From assembly GCA_016704435.1 (NCBI GenBank), contig JADJAB010000002.1, positions 372,001 to 436,000 on the forward strand: a stretch of 64,000 nucleotides of DNA, in the 5' to 3' direction. How positions within the stretch are numbered: position 1 is the stretch's first letter; each line of letters starts with the position of its first letter. Under the pieces are notes generated by a model that was not told where the DNA came from, ran no database searches, and saw only the letters and a list, made by a program, of their open reading frames with translations. Origin of the DNA: Rhodobacter sp. Its GTDB lineage: Bacteria; Pseudomonadota; Alphaproteobacteria; Rhodobacterales; Rhodobacteraceae. A program made the translations under genes and the position numbers. Positions 49,728-58,226 of this stretch are shown piece by piece.

Positions 49728-51191
49728 ATGCGCTACCCGGAATTGCGGCTTTTCATCGGGGGCGAGTGGCGCAACACGCCCGACAGCCTGCAGGTCCTGA
49801 ACCCGGCTACCGAGGCCGAAATCGGCCGCCTGCCCATCGCCCGCAAGGCCGATCTGGAAGATGCGCTGACCGCCGCCGACGAGGGGTTTCGCATCTGGAG
49901 CCGCACCGCGCCGCGCGCCCGTGCCGACATCATCCTGCGCGCCGCGCGGCTGATGCGCGAGCGGGCGGAAGAAATCGCCCCCTCGATCACCATGGAGAAC
50001 GGCAAGCCGCTGATCCAGGCCCGGCTGGAGGTCATTCGCGGCGCCGAGGTCTTCGAATGGGACGCCGGCGAGGCGCAGCGGATGTATGGCCGGGTCATCC
50101 CCTCGGCCCCCGGCATCCGCTATACTGTGGTTCAGGAACCCGTCGGCACCGTTGCCGCCTTCGCGCCGTGGAATTTCCCGATGAGCCAGCCGGCCCGCAA
50201 GATCGCCGGCGCGTTGGCCTCGGGCTGTTCGATCATCCTGAAGGCCGCCGAGGAAACCCCTGCCGGGGCCGTCCACATCGCGCGGGCGTTTCAGGATGCG
50301 GGCCTGCCGCCGGGCGTTCTGAACCTTGTCTTCGGCGTGCCGGCCGAGATTTCCGCTTTCCTGATCCCGCAGGATCAGGTGCGGCTGGTGGCGTTTACCG
50401 GCTCCACTTCCGTTGGTATTCACCTGACCGAACTGGCAGCGCGGTCGATGACGCCGGTCCTGATGGAACTGGGCGGCCATGCGCCGGTGATCGTCTGCGA
50501 CGATGTCGATGCGCGGGCGGCCGGGGTGATCTCGGCCAGCCGCAAGGCGCGCAATTCGGGGCAGGTCTGCACCTCGCCCACCCGGTTCTTCGTGGCGGAA
50601 AAGTCGTTTGACGTCTTCGCCGGGGCTTTCGCCGACGGTGCCGCCTCGGTCCGCTTCGGCGACGGGCTGGAGCCGGGCACAGAGATGGGCCCGGTCGCCA
50701 ACTCGCGCCGGATCGAGGCGATGGAGGCGCTGGTTGCCGACGCCCGCGACAAGGGGGCGAAGGTGCTGGCCGGCGGCGCCAGGCCGAACCGCAAGGGCTA
50801 TTTCTACCCGGTCACCGTGCTGGCCGATGTGCCCGACGATGCCCGCGTGATGCGCGAAGAGCCCTTCGGGCCGCTGGCCGTCATCAACCCGGTGAAATCG
50901 CTGGACGAAGCGATCTGCAAGGCCAATGCCCTGCCCTTTGGTCTGGCTGCCTATGGCTTCACCCATTCGGCGGCGAACGCCGACCGGCTGGCCAGCGAGA
51001 TCGAGGCCGGAAATGTCTCGATCAACACGCTGGAGGCTTCGGTTGCCGAAGTGCCGTTCGGGGGGGTGAAGTATTCGGGCCATGGCCGCGAGGGCGGGGC
51101 CGAGGGGCTGCATCACTATACCCATGTCAAGACGATCTCGCACCGGATGGCGCTGGAAAGTGACCCCACCATCGCCGGAGCCAGGATATGA
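49728..51191 (+). CDS. NAD(P)-dependent aldehyde dehydrogenase (succinate/aminomuconate semialdehyde type)
   Basis: A 487-residue aldehyde dehydrogenase of the SSADH-like class. Key sites are the NAD-binding AFAPWNFPMSQPARKIAGAL, FTGSTSVGIHLTELA, the general base Glu in LMELGGHAPVIVCDDVD, the nucleophile Cys in NSGQVCTSPTRFFV and the C-terminal PFGGVKYSGHGREGG. GGGGAG precedes the ATG at 49728. Its substrate may be 2-aminomuconate semialdehyde or a related semialdehyde, because the dioxygenase two genes downstream makes a semialdehyde product; succinate or ketoglutarate semialdehyde are alternatives. It is coupled to the DapA-family gene by ATGA overlap. Confidence 0.88.
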   Translation: MRYPELRLFIGGEWRNTPDSLQVLNPATEAEIGRLPIARKADLEDALTAADEGFRIWSRTAPRARADIILRAARLMRERAEEIAPSITMENGKPLIQARLEVIRGAEVFEWDAGEAQRMYGRVIPSAPGIRYTVVQEPVGTVAAFAPWNFPMSQPARKIAGALASGCSIILKAAEETPAGAVHIARAFQDAGLPPGVLNLVFGVPAEISAFLIPQDQVRLVAFTGSTSVGIHLTELAARSMTPVLMELGGHAPVIVCDDVDARAAGVISASRKARNSGQVCTSPTRFFVAEKSFDVFAGAFADGAASVRFGDGLEPGTEMGPVANSRRIEAMEALVADARDKGAKVLAGGARPNRKGYFYPVTVLADVPDDARVMREEPFGPLAVINPVKSLDEAICKANALPFGLAAYGFTHSAANADRLASEIEAGNVSINTLEASVAEVPFGGVKYSGHGREGGAEGLHHYTHVKTISHRMALESDPTIAGARI

Positions 51192-52144
51192 AATACGACC
51201 GCAAGTCAGCGAAATCCCACGCCTTTGCCCATATGCGCGGCATCTGGGCCGCTGCGCTGATGCCGTTCAAACCCGATCTCTCCATCGACGAAGACGGCTT
51301 TCGTGCCAATATGGACCACTGGATCGCCGACCTTGGCATCGACGGCTTCTTCATCGCGGGAAAGCAGGGCGAGTTCTTTTCGATGTCCCTCGACGAACGC
51401 AAGCGCGCCTTCGACCTTGCGGTCAGCGCGGCGGATGGCCGGGCGCAGACGATCATGTCGTGCTCGGATCAGAACATGGATGTGGTGATCGACCTTGCGC
51501 GCCACGCGCAAGCCTGCGGGGCGGATTACATCGTCGTTCACGCGCCGATGCTGCATTTCTTCCGCGAACAGGATGAAACCCTGCTGCGCTATTACCGGAC
51601 CATCGCCGAAAAGGTCGATATCGGCATCGCGCTGTGGAGCCACCCCGACAGCGGCTATCTGATGTCGCCGGCGCTGTGCAACCGGCTGGCCGATATCGAG
51701 ACGGTGGTGGCGATCAAGTATTCCGTGCCGCGCCTGATGTATGCCGAACTGACCCGGCTGGCGGGCGACCGGATCATCGTCTCGACCGCCTCGGAAGAGG
51801 AATGGCTGGACAATGTGCTGGAACTGGACTGGCGGCTCTATCTGTGTTCCTCGCCGCCCTACCTGATCCAGACCACCGCAGATCGCCGGATGCGCGACTA
51901 TACCGATCTGGCTCTGGCCGGGCGGGCGGACGAGGCACGCCGCGTCCGCGACAGTCTGGAGCCGGTGCGCCAGGCGCTGAAATCGACGCGGCCGGCGGAA
52001 AAGCCGCACAGCCACCAGAAATACTGGCAATCGCTGCTGGGCCAGACCGGCGGCCATGTGCGTCCGCCCTGCCTGGAGCTGACCGAAGACGAAAAGCGCC
52101 GCACGCACATTGCCTTTGAAACCTGTGGCCTGAAACGGGCCTGA
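51188..52144 (+). CDS. DapA-family (dihydrodipicolinate synthase-like) lyase
   Basis: A 318-residue class I aldolase of the DHDPS/NAL superfamily. The Schiff-base Lys is expected in VVAIKYSVPRLMYAE. Other conserved blocks are FKPDLSIDEDGFRANMDHW, GIDGFFIAGKQGEFFSMSLD with the GxxGE-like turn and GADYIVVHAPMLHFF. The N- and C-terminal extensions are longer than in true DapA, as in the hydratase-aldolases and keto-deoxy-sugar enzymes of this family. It should cleave or dehydrate a 2-keto acid in the same pathway as its neighbours; true lysine biosynthesis is unlikely from the context. Confidence 0.85.
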   Translation: MKYDRKSAKSHAFAHMRGIWAAALMPFKPDLSIDEDGFRANMDHWIADLGIDGFFIAGKQGEFFSMSLDERKRAFDLAVSAADGRAQTIMSCSDQNMDVVIDLARHAQACGADYIVVHAPMLHFFREQDETLLRYYRTIAEKVDIGIALWSHPDSGYLMSPALCNRLADIETVVAIKYSVPRLMYAELTRLAGDRIIVSTASEEEWLDNVLELDWRLYLCSSPPYLIQTTADRRMRDYTDLALAGRADEARRVRDSLEPVRQALKSTRPAEKPHSHQKYWQSLLGQTGGHVRPPCLELTEDEKRRTHIAFETCGLKRA

Positions 52145-52161
52145 CCTGCCGGAGCGAGACC

Positions 52162-52710
52162 ATGACCAGACTTGCCGCCTTCAACTTCCAGAAATGGATC
52201 GACGAGAACAAGCATCTGCTGAAGCCGCCGGTCGGCAACCAGATGGTGTTCAAGGATTCCGACCTGATGGTCACCGTCGTCGGCGGGCCGAACCAGCGCA
52301 CCGACTATCACGACGACCCGGTGGAAGAATTCTTCTACCAGTTGAAGGGCGACATGCTGTTGAAGCTGCATGACACCGCGACTGGCGAATTCTACGACGT
52401 GCCGATCCGCGAGGGCGATATCTTCCTGCTGCCCGCGCATATGCGCCATTCGCCGCAACGGCCGCAGGAAGGCTCGATCGGGCTGGTGATCGAACCGGCA
52501 CGGCCAGAGGGCGCGCTGGATGCGATCGAATGGTATTGCTTTGGCTGCAAGGCGCGGGTCCACCGGGCCGAGATCGACCTGGAGTCGATCGTCGATGACC
52601 TGCCGCCGATCTATGCCGCCTTCTACGCCGACGAAGCGTTGCGCACCTGCCCGTCCTGCGGCACGGTCCACCCCGGCAAGCAGGCGCCGGAAGGCTGGGT
52701 AAAGCTGTAG
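52162..52710 (+). CDS. nbaC: 3-hydroxyanthranilate 3,4-dioxygenase
   Basis: An extradiol-type cupin dioxygenase of 182 residues that opens the ring of 3-hydroxyanthranilate to 2-amino-3-carboxymuconate semialdehyde. MTRLAAFNFQKWIDENKHLL and GGPNQRTDYHDDPVEEFFYQ hold the metal-binding His/Glu. The bacterial-type rubredoxin-like iron site is complete as CFGCKARVH and TCPSCGTVHPG (two CxxC). In bacteria it serves tryptophan/kynurenine or 2-nitrobenzoate catabolism, and occasionally NAD synthesis. No kynureninase is in the window. Confidence 0.93.
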   Translation: MTRLAAFNFQKWIDENKHLLKPPVGNQMVFKDSDLMVTVVGGPNQRTDYHDDPVEEFFYQLKGDMLLKLHDTATGEFYDVPIREGDIFLLPAHMRHSPQRPQEGSIGLVIEPARPEGALDAIEWYCFGCKARVHRAEIDLESIVDDLPPIYAAFYADEALRTCPSCGTVHPGKQAPEGWVKL

Positions 52711-52722
52711 ACCCTTCAGGCT

Positions 52723-52735
52723 TGAAATAATTTCA
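52723..52735. promoter_or_regulatory. palindrome upstream of the binding-protein gene
   Basis: TGAAAT-A-ATTTCA is a perfect thirteen-base palindrome in an AT-rich patch of the 74-base gap before the substrate-binding protein. It is a candidate operator. No ligand or regulator can be named. Confidence 0.4.
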
Positions 52736-52784
52736 GGCCCTGCCATGCTGGCACGCACAACGAGAAAAACCACGGGAGGACGAC

Positions 52785-53924
52785 ATGAAAAGACTACTGA
52801 CGACGGCCGGCCTGATGGCCGCGATCGCCTTTCCGGCCTGGGCCGAGGGCACCAAGATCGGCGTCATCACCACGCTGTCCGGCCCCGCCGGCTATCTGGG
52901 CGAGCAGATTCGCAATGGCCTGCAGCTGGGCTTCGATGCCGCTGGCGCGAAGGTCGAGTTGATCGTGGAAGACGACACCCGCGACCCGAATGTGGGCTTG
53001 CAGATCGCAGACCGGATGCTGAACGAGGAAGGCATCAAGATCCTGACCGGAATCGTGTTCTCCAACGTCTCGGGCGCGGTGGTGCCGGAAACGCTGGACC
53101 TGGGCGGCATCTACGTCAGCCCCAATGCGGCACCGTCGCCGCTGGCGGGCGCCAAGTGCCACCCGAACTATTTCGTTGTCAGCTGGCAGAACGACAGCCT
53201 GCACGAAGCCTCGGGCGCTGCCGCCAAGAAGCTGGGCTACAAGACCGCCGTGGCACTGGCCCCCAACTACCAGGCCGGCAAGGACGCCATCGCCGGCTTT
53301 ACCCGCGAATTCGGCGGTGAAGTGACCGAGATCTATACCGGCGTCGAACAGTCCGACTTTGCCGGTGAAATGGCGCAGATCCGCGACAAGGCGCCGGATG
53401 TGGTGTTCCAGTTCCACCCCGGCGGGCAGGGCATTGCCTTTCTCAAGCAATACCAGCAGGCCGGCTTGCTGGGCACCATCCCGATGGTGCTGTCAGAGCC
53501 TTCGTATGACGGCGTGATCCTGAAGGCGGTCGGCCCGGCGGCTGTCGGCATCACCGGCACGACGCATTGGAACGACGACTTCGACAACGAGGCGTCGAAG
53601 GCCATGGTCGCTGCCTGGGCCGCTGCCTACCCGGAAACGCCGCTGACCACCTATGCCCAGCAGGCCTATGACACCGGCCTTCTGATCGGCAGCGCGTTGA
53701 ACAAGGTTGGTGGCGACGATGTGGCCGCCCTTTCGGCCGCGCTGAAAGAGGCCGACTTCGCCTCGACCCGCGGCAGCTTTGCCTTCGGGCCGAACCAGCA
53801 CCCGGTGCAGGACTGGTATCTGACCGAGATCGCCGCCGATGACGCCGGCAACCCGAAGATCGTCACCAAGGAAAAGATCCGCGAAGCGGTGGGCGATGTC
53901 TACGCCGCCGATTGCAAGATGTGA
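52785..53924 (+). CDS. Leu/Ile/Val-type ABC transporter substrate-binding protein
   Basis: A 379-residue periplasmic binding protein with signal peptide MKRLLTTAGLMAAIAFPAWA and a type 1 fold of the HAAT (LivJ/AmiC-like) family: IGVITTLSGPAGYLGEQIRN, DDTRDPNVGLQIADRMLNEE and PDVVFQFHPGGQGIAFLKQY. GGGAGG precedes the ATG. It is the first gene of a full Liv-type importer (LivHMGF follow). The catabolic genes on either side suggest an aromatic or other organic-acid ligand rather than branched-chain amino acids; that is inference. Confidence 0.9.
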   Translation: MKRLLTTAGLMAAIAFPAWAEGTKIGVITTLSGPAGYLGEQIRNGLQLGFDAAGAKVELIVEDDTRDPNVGLQIADRMLNEEGIKILTGIVFSNVSGAVVPETLDLGGIYVSPNAAPSPLAGAKCHPNYFVVSWQNDSLHEASGAAAKKLGYKTAVALAPNYQAGKDAIAGFTREFGGEVTEIYTGVEQSDFAGEMAQIRDKAPDVVFQFHPGGQGIAFLKQYQQAGLLGTIPMVLSEPSYDGVILKAVGPAAVGITGTTHWNDDFDNEASKAMVAAWAAAYPETPLTTYAQQAYDTGLLIGSALNKVGGDDVAALSAALKEADFASTRGSFAFGPNQHPVQDWYLTEIAADDAGNPKIVTKEKIREAVGDVYAADCKM

Positions 53925-53995
53925 TCCGCTTGGCCGGGGCGCGATGATCCGCGCCCCGGCCCTTTCCTGACACCCGCACCGGGCGCTTTGCAGAG

Positions 53996-54910
53996 ATGAT
54001 CCTTCTCGTCGAGCAGTTCCTGAACGGCCTGCAATATGGCGTCACGCTGTTCCTGCTGGCGGCGGGTCTGACGCTGATCTTCGGCATCATGGGGGTGATC
54101 AACCTGGCGCATGGCGCGCTGTACATGGTCGGCGCCTTTGCCGCAGCCTGGACAACGATGCAGACCGGCAATTTCTGGATCGGCCTGCCGGTCGGGCTGG
54201 TCACCGCCGCGCTGGTCGGGCTGGCGATGGAGCTTGCGGTGATCCGGCGGCTTTACCAGCGCGACCATCTCGACCAGGTGCTGGCCACCTTTGCGCTTAT
54301 CCTGATCTTCAACCAGAGCGTGACGCTGATTTTCGGCCGCCAGCCGCTTTTCTCGCAGCCGCCTGCCCTGCTGTCCGGTGCGGTAGAGGTGCTGCCCGGC
54401 CTGCCCTACCCCGCCTACCGATTGTTCGTGATCGCGGTGGGGCTGGCGGTGGCGGTGGGGCTGTATCTGCTGATCAACAAGACCCGCATCGGCATGCTGG
54501 TGCGGGCGGGCGCGACCAACCGGCAGATGGTGCGCGCGCTTGGGGTCGACATCGGGCGGCTCTATTCGGCGGTCTTCGCGCTGGGGGCCCTGCTGGCCGG
54601 TCTGGCCGGGATCATGGCTTCGCCCATTCTGGCCGTGCAGGTGGGGATGGGCGAAGAAATCATCCTTGCCACCTTCGTCGTGGTCGTGGTCGGTGGCGTC
54701 GGCTCGGTCAAGGGCGCCTTCGTGGCGGCACTGGTGCTGGGCATGATCGACACCATGCTGCGCGCCTTTCTGCCCGGCCTTCTGCAAGGCGTGATGCCGG
54801 GGCCAGAGGCGCAGGCGCTTGGCGTCGGCATATCGTCGATGGGCATCTATCTGATGATGGCGATCGTGCTTCTGATCCGGCCGCGCGGCCTGTTTGCGGC
54901 CGGGGGCTAG
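53996..54910 (+). CDS. LivH-type ABC transporter permease
   Basis: A 304-residue HAAT-family inner-membrane permease with about eight hydrophobic segments. QFLNGLQYGVTLFLLAAGLT is the LivH N-terminal signature, with FGIMGVINLAHGALYMVGAF (LivH core) and NRQMVRALGVDIGRLYSAVF as the EAA-type coupling loop. It is one base before livM-type and co-transcribed with the binding protein. Confidence 0.92.
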   Translation: MILLVEQFLNGLQYGVTLFLLAAGLTLIFGIMGVINLAHGALYMVGAFAAAWTTMQTGNFWIGLPVGLVTAALVGLAMELAVIRRLYQRDHLDQVLATFALILIFNQSVTLIFGRQPLFSQPPALLSGAVEVLPGLPYPAYRLFVIAVGLAVAVGLYLLINKTRIGMLVRAGATNRQMVRALGVDIGRLYSAVFALGALLAGLAGIMASPILAVQVGMGEEIILATFVVVVVGGVGSVKGAFVAALVLGMIDTMLRAFLPGLLQGVMPGPEAQALGVGISSMGIYLMMAIVLLIRPRGLFAAGG

Positions 54911-54911
54911 G

Positions 54912-55886
54912 ATGAAGCGCGGCCATCTTGGGCTCTTGGTCGTGTTCGTGCTGCTGGCGCTGGTGCCGCTGGTGGCCGATGCGACCGGCCAGTCGTCAAT
55001 GACACGGCTGGTCGGGCAGGTGCTGATCCTTGGCATGGCTGCCGCCAGCCTGAACTTCATCCTCGGCTTTGGCGGCATGGTCAGTTTCGGCCATGCCGCC
55101 TTCTACGGCATCGGCGGCTATGTCGTCGGCATCCTCTATCACCACTTCGATGCCGGCACCGCGTTCCTGGGCCTGATCCCCGGCACCGACCAGCTGCTGC
55201 TGACGCTGCCCGCCGCGGTCATCGTCTCGGGCCTGGCCGCTGCGCTGGTGGGGGCGCTGGCGCTGCGCACCGGGGGCGTGCAGTTCATCATGATCACGCT
55301 GGCCTTCGCGCAGATGTTCTTCTTCCTCGTCGTCTCGCTGAAGACCTATGGCGGCGAGGACGGCATCATGGTCCGCCGCACCAATGAACTGTTCGGGCTG
55401 AACATGCGCGACAAGGCCACGCTTTACTGGATCGTGCTGGTAGTGGCCGCAGGCTACTACCTGTTCCTGCGTCGACTGGTGAATTCGTCCTTCGGCCAGA
55501 CCATCGCCGGCATCCGCCAGAACGAACGCCGGATGGCGGCAATGGGCGTCGACACCACCCGCGCCAAGCTGTTCGCCTTTGCCCTTTCCGGCGCGGGGGC
55601 GGGGCTGGCCGGCGCGCTGATGGTCAACTTCCTGCGCTTTGCCTCGCCCGACATGATGCACTGGACCAAGTCGGGAGAGTTGATGGTGATGGTGATCCTC
55701 GGCGGTGTCGGCACGCTGGCCGGGCCCTTCATCGGAGCGGGGGCCCTGTTCACGCTGGAAACCACGCTGGGCCGGTTCACCGAACACTGGGCGCTGCCGG
55801 TCGGCATCATCCTGCTGGTCGTCGTGCTGGCCACGCGGGGCGGACTGATGGGGCTGGTCCGCCGCATTGTCGAGTGGCGCCGATGA
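54912..55886 (+). CDS. LivM-type ABC transporter permease
   Basis: A 324-residue permease partner with about nine hydrophobic segments. The LivM core GMVSFGHAAFYGIGGYVVGI, the loop GIRQNERRMAAMGVDTTRAK and the C-terminal GGVGTLAGPFIGAGALFTLE are present. It starts one base after the LivH stop and overlaps the ATPase gene as ATGA. Confidence 0.92.
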   Translation: MKRGHLGLLVVFVLLALVPLVADATGQSSMTRLVGQVLILGMAAASLNFILGFGGMVSFGHAAFYGIGGYVVGILYHHFDAGTAFLGLIPGTDQLLLTLPAAVIVSGLAAALVGALALRTGGVQFIMITLAFAQMFFFLVVSLKTYGGEDGIMVRRTNELFGLNMRDKATLYWIVLVVAAGYYLFLRRLVNSSFGQTIAGIRQNERRMAAMGVDTTRAKLFAFALSGAGAGLAGALMVNFLRFASPDMMHWTKSGELMVMVILGGVGTLAGPFIGAGALFTLETTLGRFTEHWALPVGIILLVVVLATRGGLMGLVRRIVEWRR

Positions 55887-56631
55887 CCCCGGTTCTGAAG
55901 CTTTCCGGCCTGCGAAAGCGCTTCGGCGGCCTCGTCGCCTCGGACGATGTCACCCTGACCGTCGAGGCCGGAGAGATCCACGCCCTGATCGGCCCGAACG
56001 GCGCCGGCAAGTCGACACTGATCAACCAGATCTGCGGCGAATTGCGGCCCAATGGCGGCACGATCCATCTGGCCGGCCGCGACATCACCCATCTGTCCCC
56101 GGCAGAACGGGTGGAACGGGGGCTGAGCCGGACCTTCCAGATCACCTCGCTTCTCGATGACATGACGGTGCGGCAAAACCTCGGCATGGCCATTCAAGCG
56201 CGTCTGGGCGGGCATCTGCGCTTTTTCGACCGTGCAGCGCAGCGCCGCAAGATCTGGGACGAGGCAGATGCCACGCTGGCCGGCACCGCACTAGGGCCTG
56301 CGCCGACCAGAACGCCGCCGATCTGGCGCATGGCGAGAAAAAGCAGCTGGAACTGATGATGGCCTTCGCGCTGCGGCCGCGCCTGCTGCTTCTGGACGAG
56401 CCGATGGCCGGCCTTGGCCATCTGGAAAGCCAGATGATGATCGAGACCCTGCGCGCCGCCCGCGGCGATGCCGCCATGCTGCTGGTCGAACACGACATGG
56501 AGGCGGTCTTTGCCCTGGCCGACCGCATCTCGGTGCTGGTCTATGGCCGCGTTGTCGCCACCGGCAGCGCCGACGACATCCGCGCCAATCCTGCCGTCCG
56601 CGAGGCCTATCTGGGCGAGGAGGACGCCTGA
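55883..56631 (+). pseudogene. LivG-type ABC transporter ATPase, frameshifted
   Basis: About 249 residues if one base is restored. The first frame carries Walker A GPNGAGKSTLINQICGELRP and the Q-loop ERGLSRTFQITSLLDDMTVRQ, but no signature in its tail. The second frame, from about 56300, gives ADQNAADLAHGEKKQLELMM (the LivG-type LxHGEKK signature) and Walker B LLLLDEPMAGLG, then LVEHDMEAVFALAD. The parts meet near 56290-56304 at CACTAGGGCCTGCGCC with a net loss of one base. All four other transporter genes are intact, so a sequence error is likely. Confidence 0.85.
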
Positions 56632-57332
56632 TGCTGAAGGTCTCCGGCTTGCAGGCGGCTTACGGCGCCAGCCAGGTCCTGTTCGACATTCACCTGCAGA
56701 TCGCCGAGGGTCAGGTGGTGACACTGATGGGCCGCAACGGCATGGGCAAGACAACGACGGTAAGGGCGATCATGGGGCTTTTGCCGGTGAAGGCCGGCGC
56801 GATCGAGCATGACGGCAAGCCGATCGCCGGATTGCCGCCGGAAAAGGTGGCGCGGCTGGGCATCGGGCTGGTTCCCGAGGGGCGGCAGGTCTTCCCGACG
56901 CTGACGGTGCGCGAAAACCTGGTGGCGACGGCGGCGAACCGACTGGGCGCGGCCCGGCCCTGGACGCTGGCTGGCATCTACGAGCTTTTCCCCCGTCTGG
57001 ACGAACGCGCGGGCCAGATGGCGGGCACGCTGTCGGGAGGCGAGCAGCAGATGCTGGCGGTGGGCCGGGCGCTGATGACCAACCCGCGGCTTTTGATCCT
57101 TGACGAGGCGACCGAGGGCCTGGCCCCGGTGATCCGCGCCGAAATCTGGCGCGTGGTCGAAAAGCTGAAGGCCGAGGGGCAGTGCATCCTTCTGATCGAC
57201 AAGACGTTTTCGGTGCTGAAGCGGCTGGCCGACCGGCATTTCATCGTCGAAAAGGGCCGCACGGTCTGGTCCGGGACCGGGGATGATCTGGACCGCAACC
57301 ACGATCAGGTGCAGGCATGGGTGGGGGTATGA
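56631..57332 (+). CDS. LivF-type ABC transporter ATPase
   Basis: A 233-residue ATPase with Walker A GRNGMGKTT, LivF-type GLVPEGRQVFPTLTVRENL, signature LSGGEQQMLAVGRAL and Walker B LLILDEATEGLAP. Where most LivF proteins have an LVEQ H-loop it reads LLIDKTFSVLKRLAD, so the switch histidine is replaced by Asp-Lys. The ATG overlaps the LivG stop and the gene overlaps the aspartate dehydrogenase-like start as ATGA. Confidence 0.9.
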   Translation: MLKVSGLQAAYGASQVLFDIHLQIAEGQVVTLMGRNGMGKTTTVRAIMGLLPVKAGAIEHDGKPIAGLPPEKVARLGIGLVPEGRQVFPTLTVRENLVATAANRLGAARPWTLAGIYELFPRLDERAGQMAGTLSGGEQQMLAVGRALMTNPRLLILDEATEGLAPVIRAEIWRVVEKLKAEGQCILLIDKTFSVLKRLADRHFIVEKGRTVWSGTGDDLDRNHDQVQAWVGV

Positions 57333-58126
57333 CCCTGCGGCTGGTTCTGGTCGGCTGGGGTGCCATCGGCGCCGAAGTGGCGCGGCTTCTGTCGGCGCGG
57401 GCAGCCCCGGTCACGCTGGCCGGCGTGGCGGTGCGCGATGCCTCGACCCTGCGCGCCGGGCTTGCCGACGTGACCCTGATCCACGACCCGGCAGAGCTGG
57501 CCGCGCTGGCCCCCGATCTGGTGGTCGAGGCCGCGGGCCGCGCCGCCGTGCTGCCCTGGGGCCGGGCGGCGCTGGAAGCAGGGGCCGATTTCGCGCCGGC
57601 CTCGACCTCGGCCTTTGCCGATGACGCGGTGCTGGCGGAACTGGTCGAACTGGCGCGCACTGCCGGCCGGCAGGTGCTGATCCCGCCCGGCGCGCTGGGC
57701 GGCATCGACGCGCTGGCGGCGGCCGCGCGGCTTTCCCTCGCCTCGGTCATGCACGAAGTAACCAAACCTCCGGCCGCCTGGCGCGGCACCCGGGCCGAAA
57801 CACTGTGCGATCTGGACCGCTTGGCCGAAGCCCACGCATTCTTCACCGGGCCAGCCCGCCTTGCGGCCACCGAATACCCGCAGAACGCCAATGTCGCGCT
57901 GATCTCGGCCTTGGCCGGGCTTGGCCCCGACCAGACCGAAATCCGCCTCGTCGCCGACCCCGCCGCCAGGCTCAACCGTCACCGCGTCATCGCCACCGGC
58001 GATTTCGGGCGAATGGAGATCACGCTCGACAACCGCCCCTTCGCCGCCAACCCGAAAAGCAGCGCCCTGACCGCGCTGTCGCTGGTGCGGCTGATCGAGA
58101 ATCGCGTCGCGCCGCTGGTGATGTGA
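57329..58126 (+). CDS. aspartate dehydrogenase-like NAD(P)-dependent enzyme (NadX family)
   Basis: A 265-residue member of the L-aspartate dehydrogenase family. The Rossmann motif is LVGWGAIGAEVARLL. The C-terminal catalytic block closely matches NadX: PPGALGGIDALAAAA, HEVTKPPAAWRGT, YPQNANVALISALAGLGPD, LVADPAARLNRHRVIATGDF and NPKSSALTALSLVRLIEN. The family oxidises L-aspartate to iminoaspartate or acts in reverse. Coupling to a Liv-type importer and location after a dioxygenase suggest it handles an amino-acid intermediate of the imported compound, not NAD synthesis; this is not certain. Confidence 0.85.
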   Translation: MTLRLVLVGWGAIGAEVARLLSARAAPVTLAGVAVRDASTLRAGLADVTLIHDPAELAALAPDLVVEAAGRAAVLPWGRAALEAGADFAPASTSAFADDAVLAELVELARTAGRQVLIPPGALGGIDALAAAARLSLASVMHEVTKPPAAWRGTRAETLCDLDRLAEAHAFFTGPARLAATEYPQNANVALISALAGLGPDQTEIRLVADPAARLNRHRVIATGDFGRMEITLDNRPFAANPKSSALTALSLVRLIENRVAPLVM

Positions 58127-58168
58127 CCCGCCCGGCGGCAGAAAACTGGCCCTGTCTTCAAGGACGTG

Positions 58169-58186
58169 CTTGCACATCGGCGCAAG
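58169..58186. promoter_or_regulatory. inverted repeat before the second transporter
   Basis: CTTGC-N8-GCAAG lies about 40 bases before the ATPase start, in the 100-base gap after the aspartate dehydrogenase-like gene, where a new promoter would be expected. It is only a candidate operator. Confidence 0.25.
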
Positions 58187-58226
58187 TTGTCGACTATTGG
58201 GCCGGACCCAGAGGAGGCCGCGCCAT

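Noticed and set aside
51188..52144. Lysine biosynthetic dihydrodipicolinate synthase
   Set aside because: The family fold fits, but the extensions and the catabolic context (aldehyde dehydrogenase, dioxygenase, LysR) argue against lysine synthesis.
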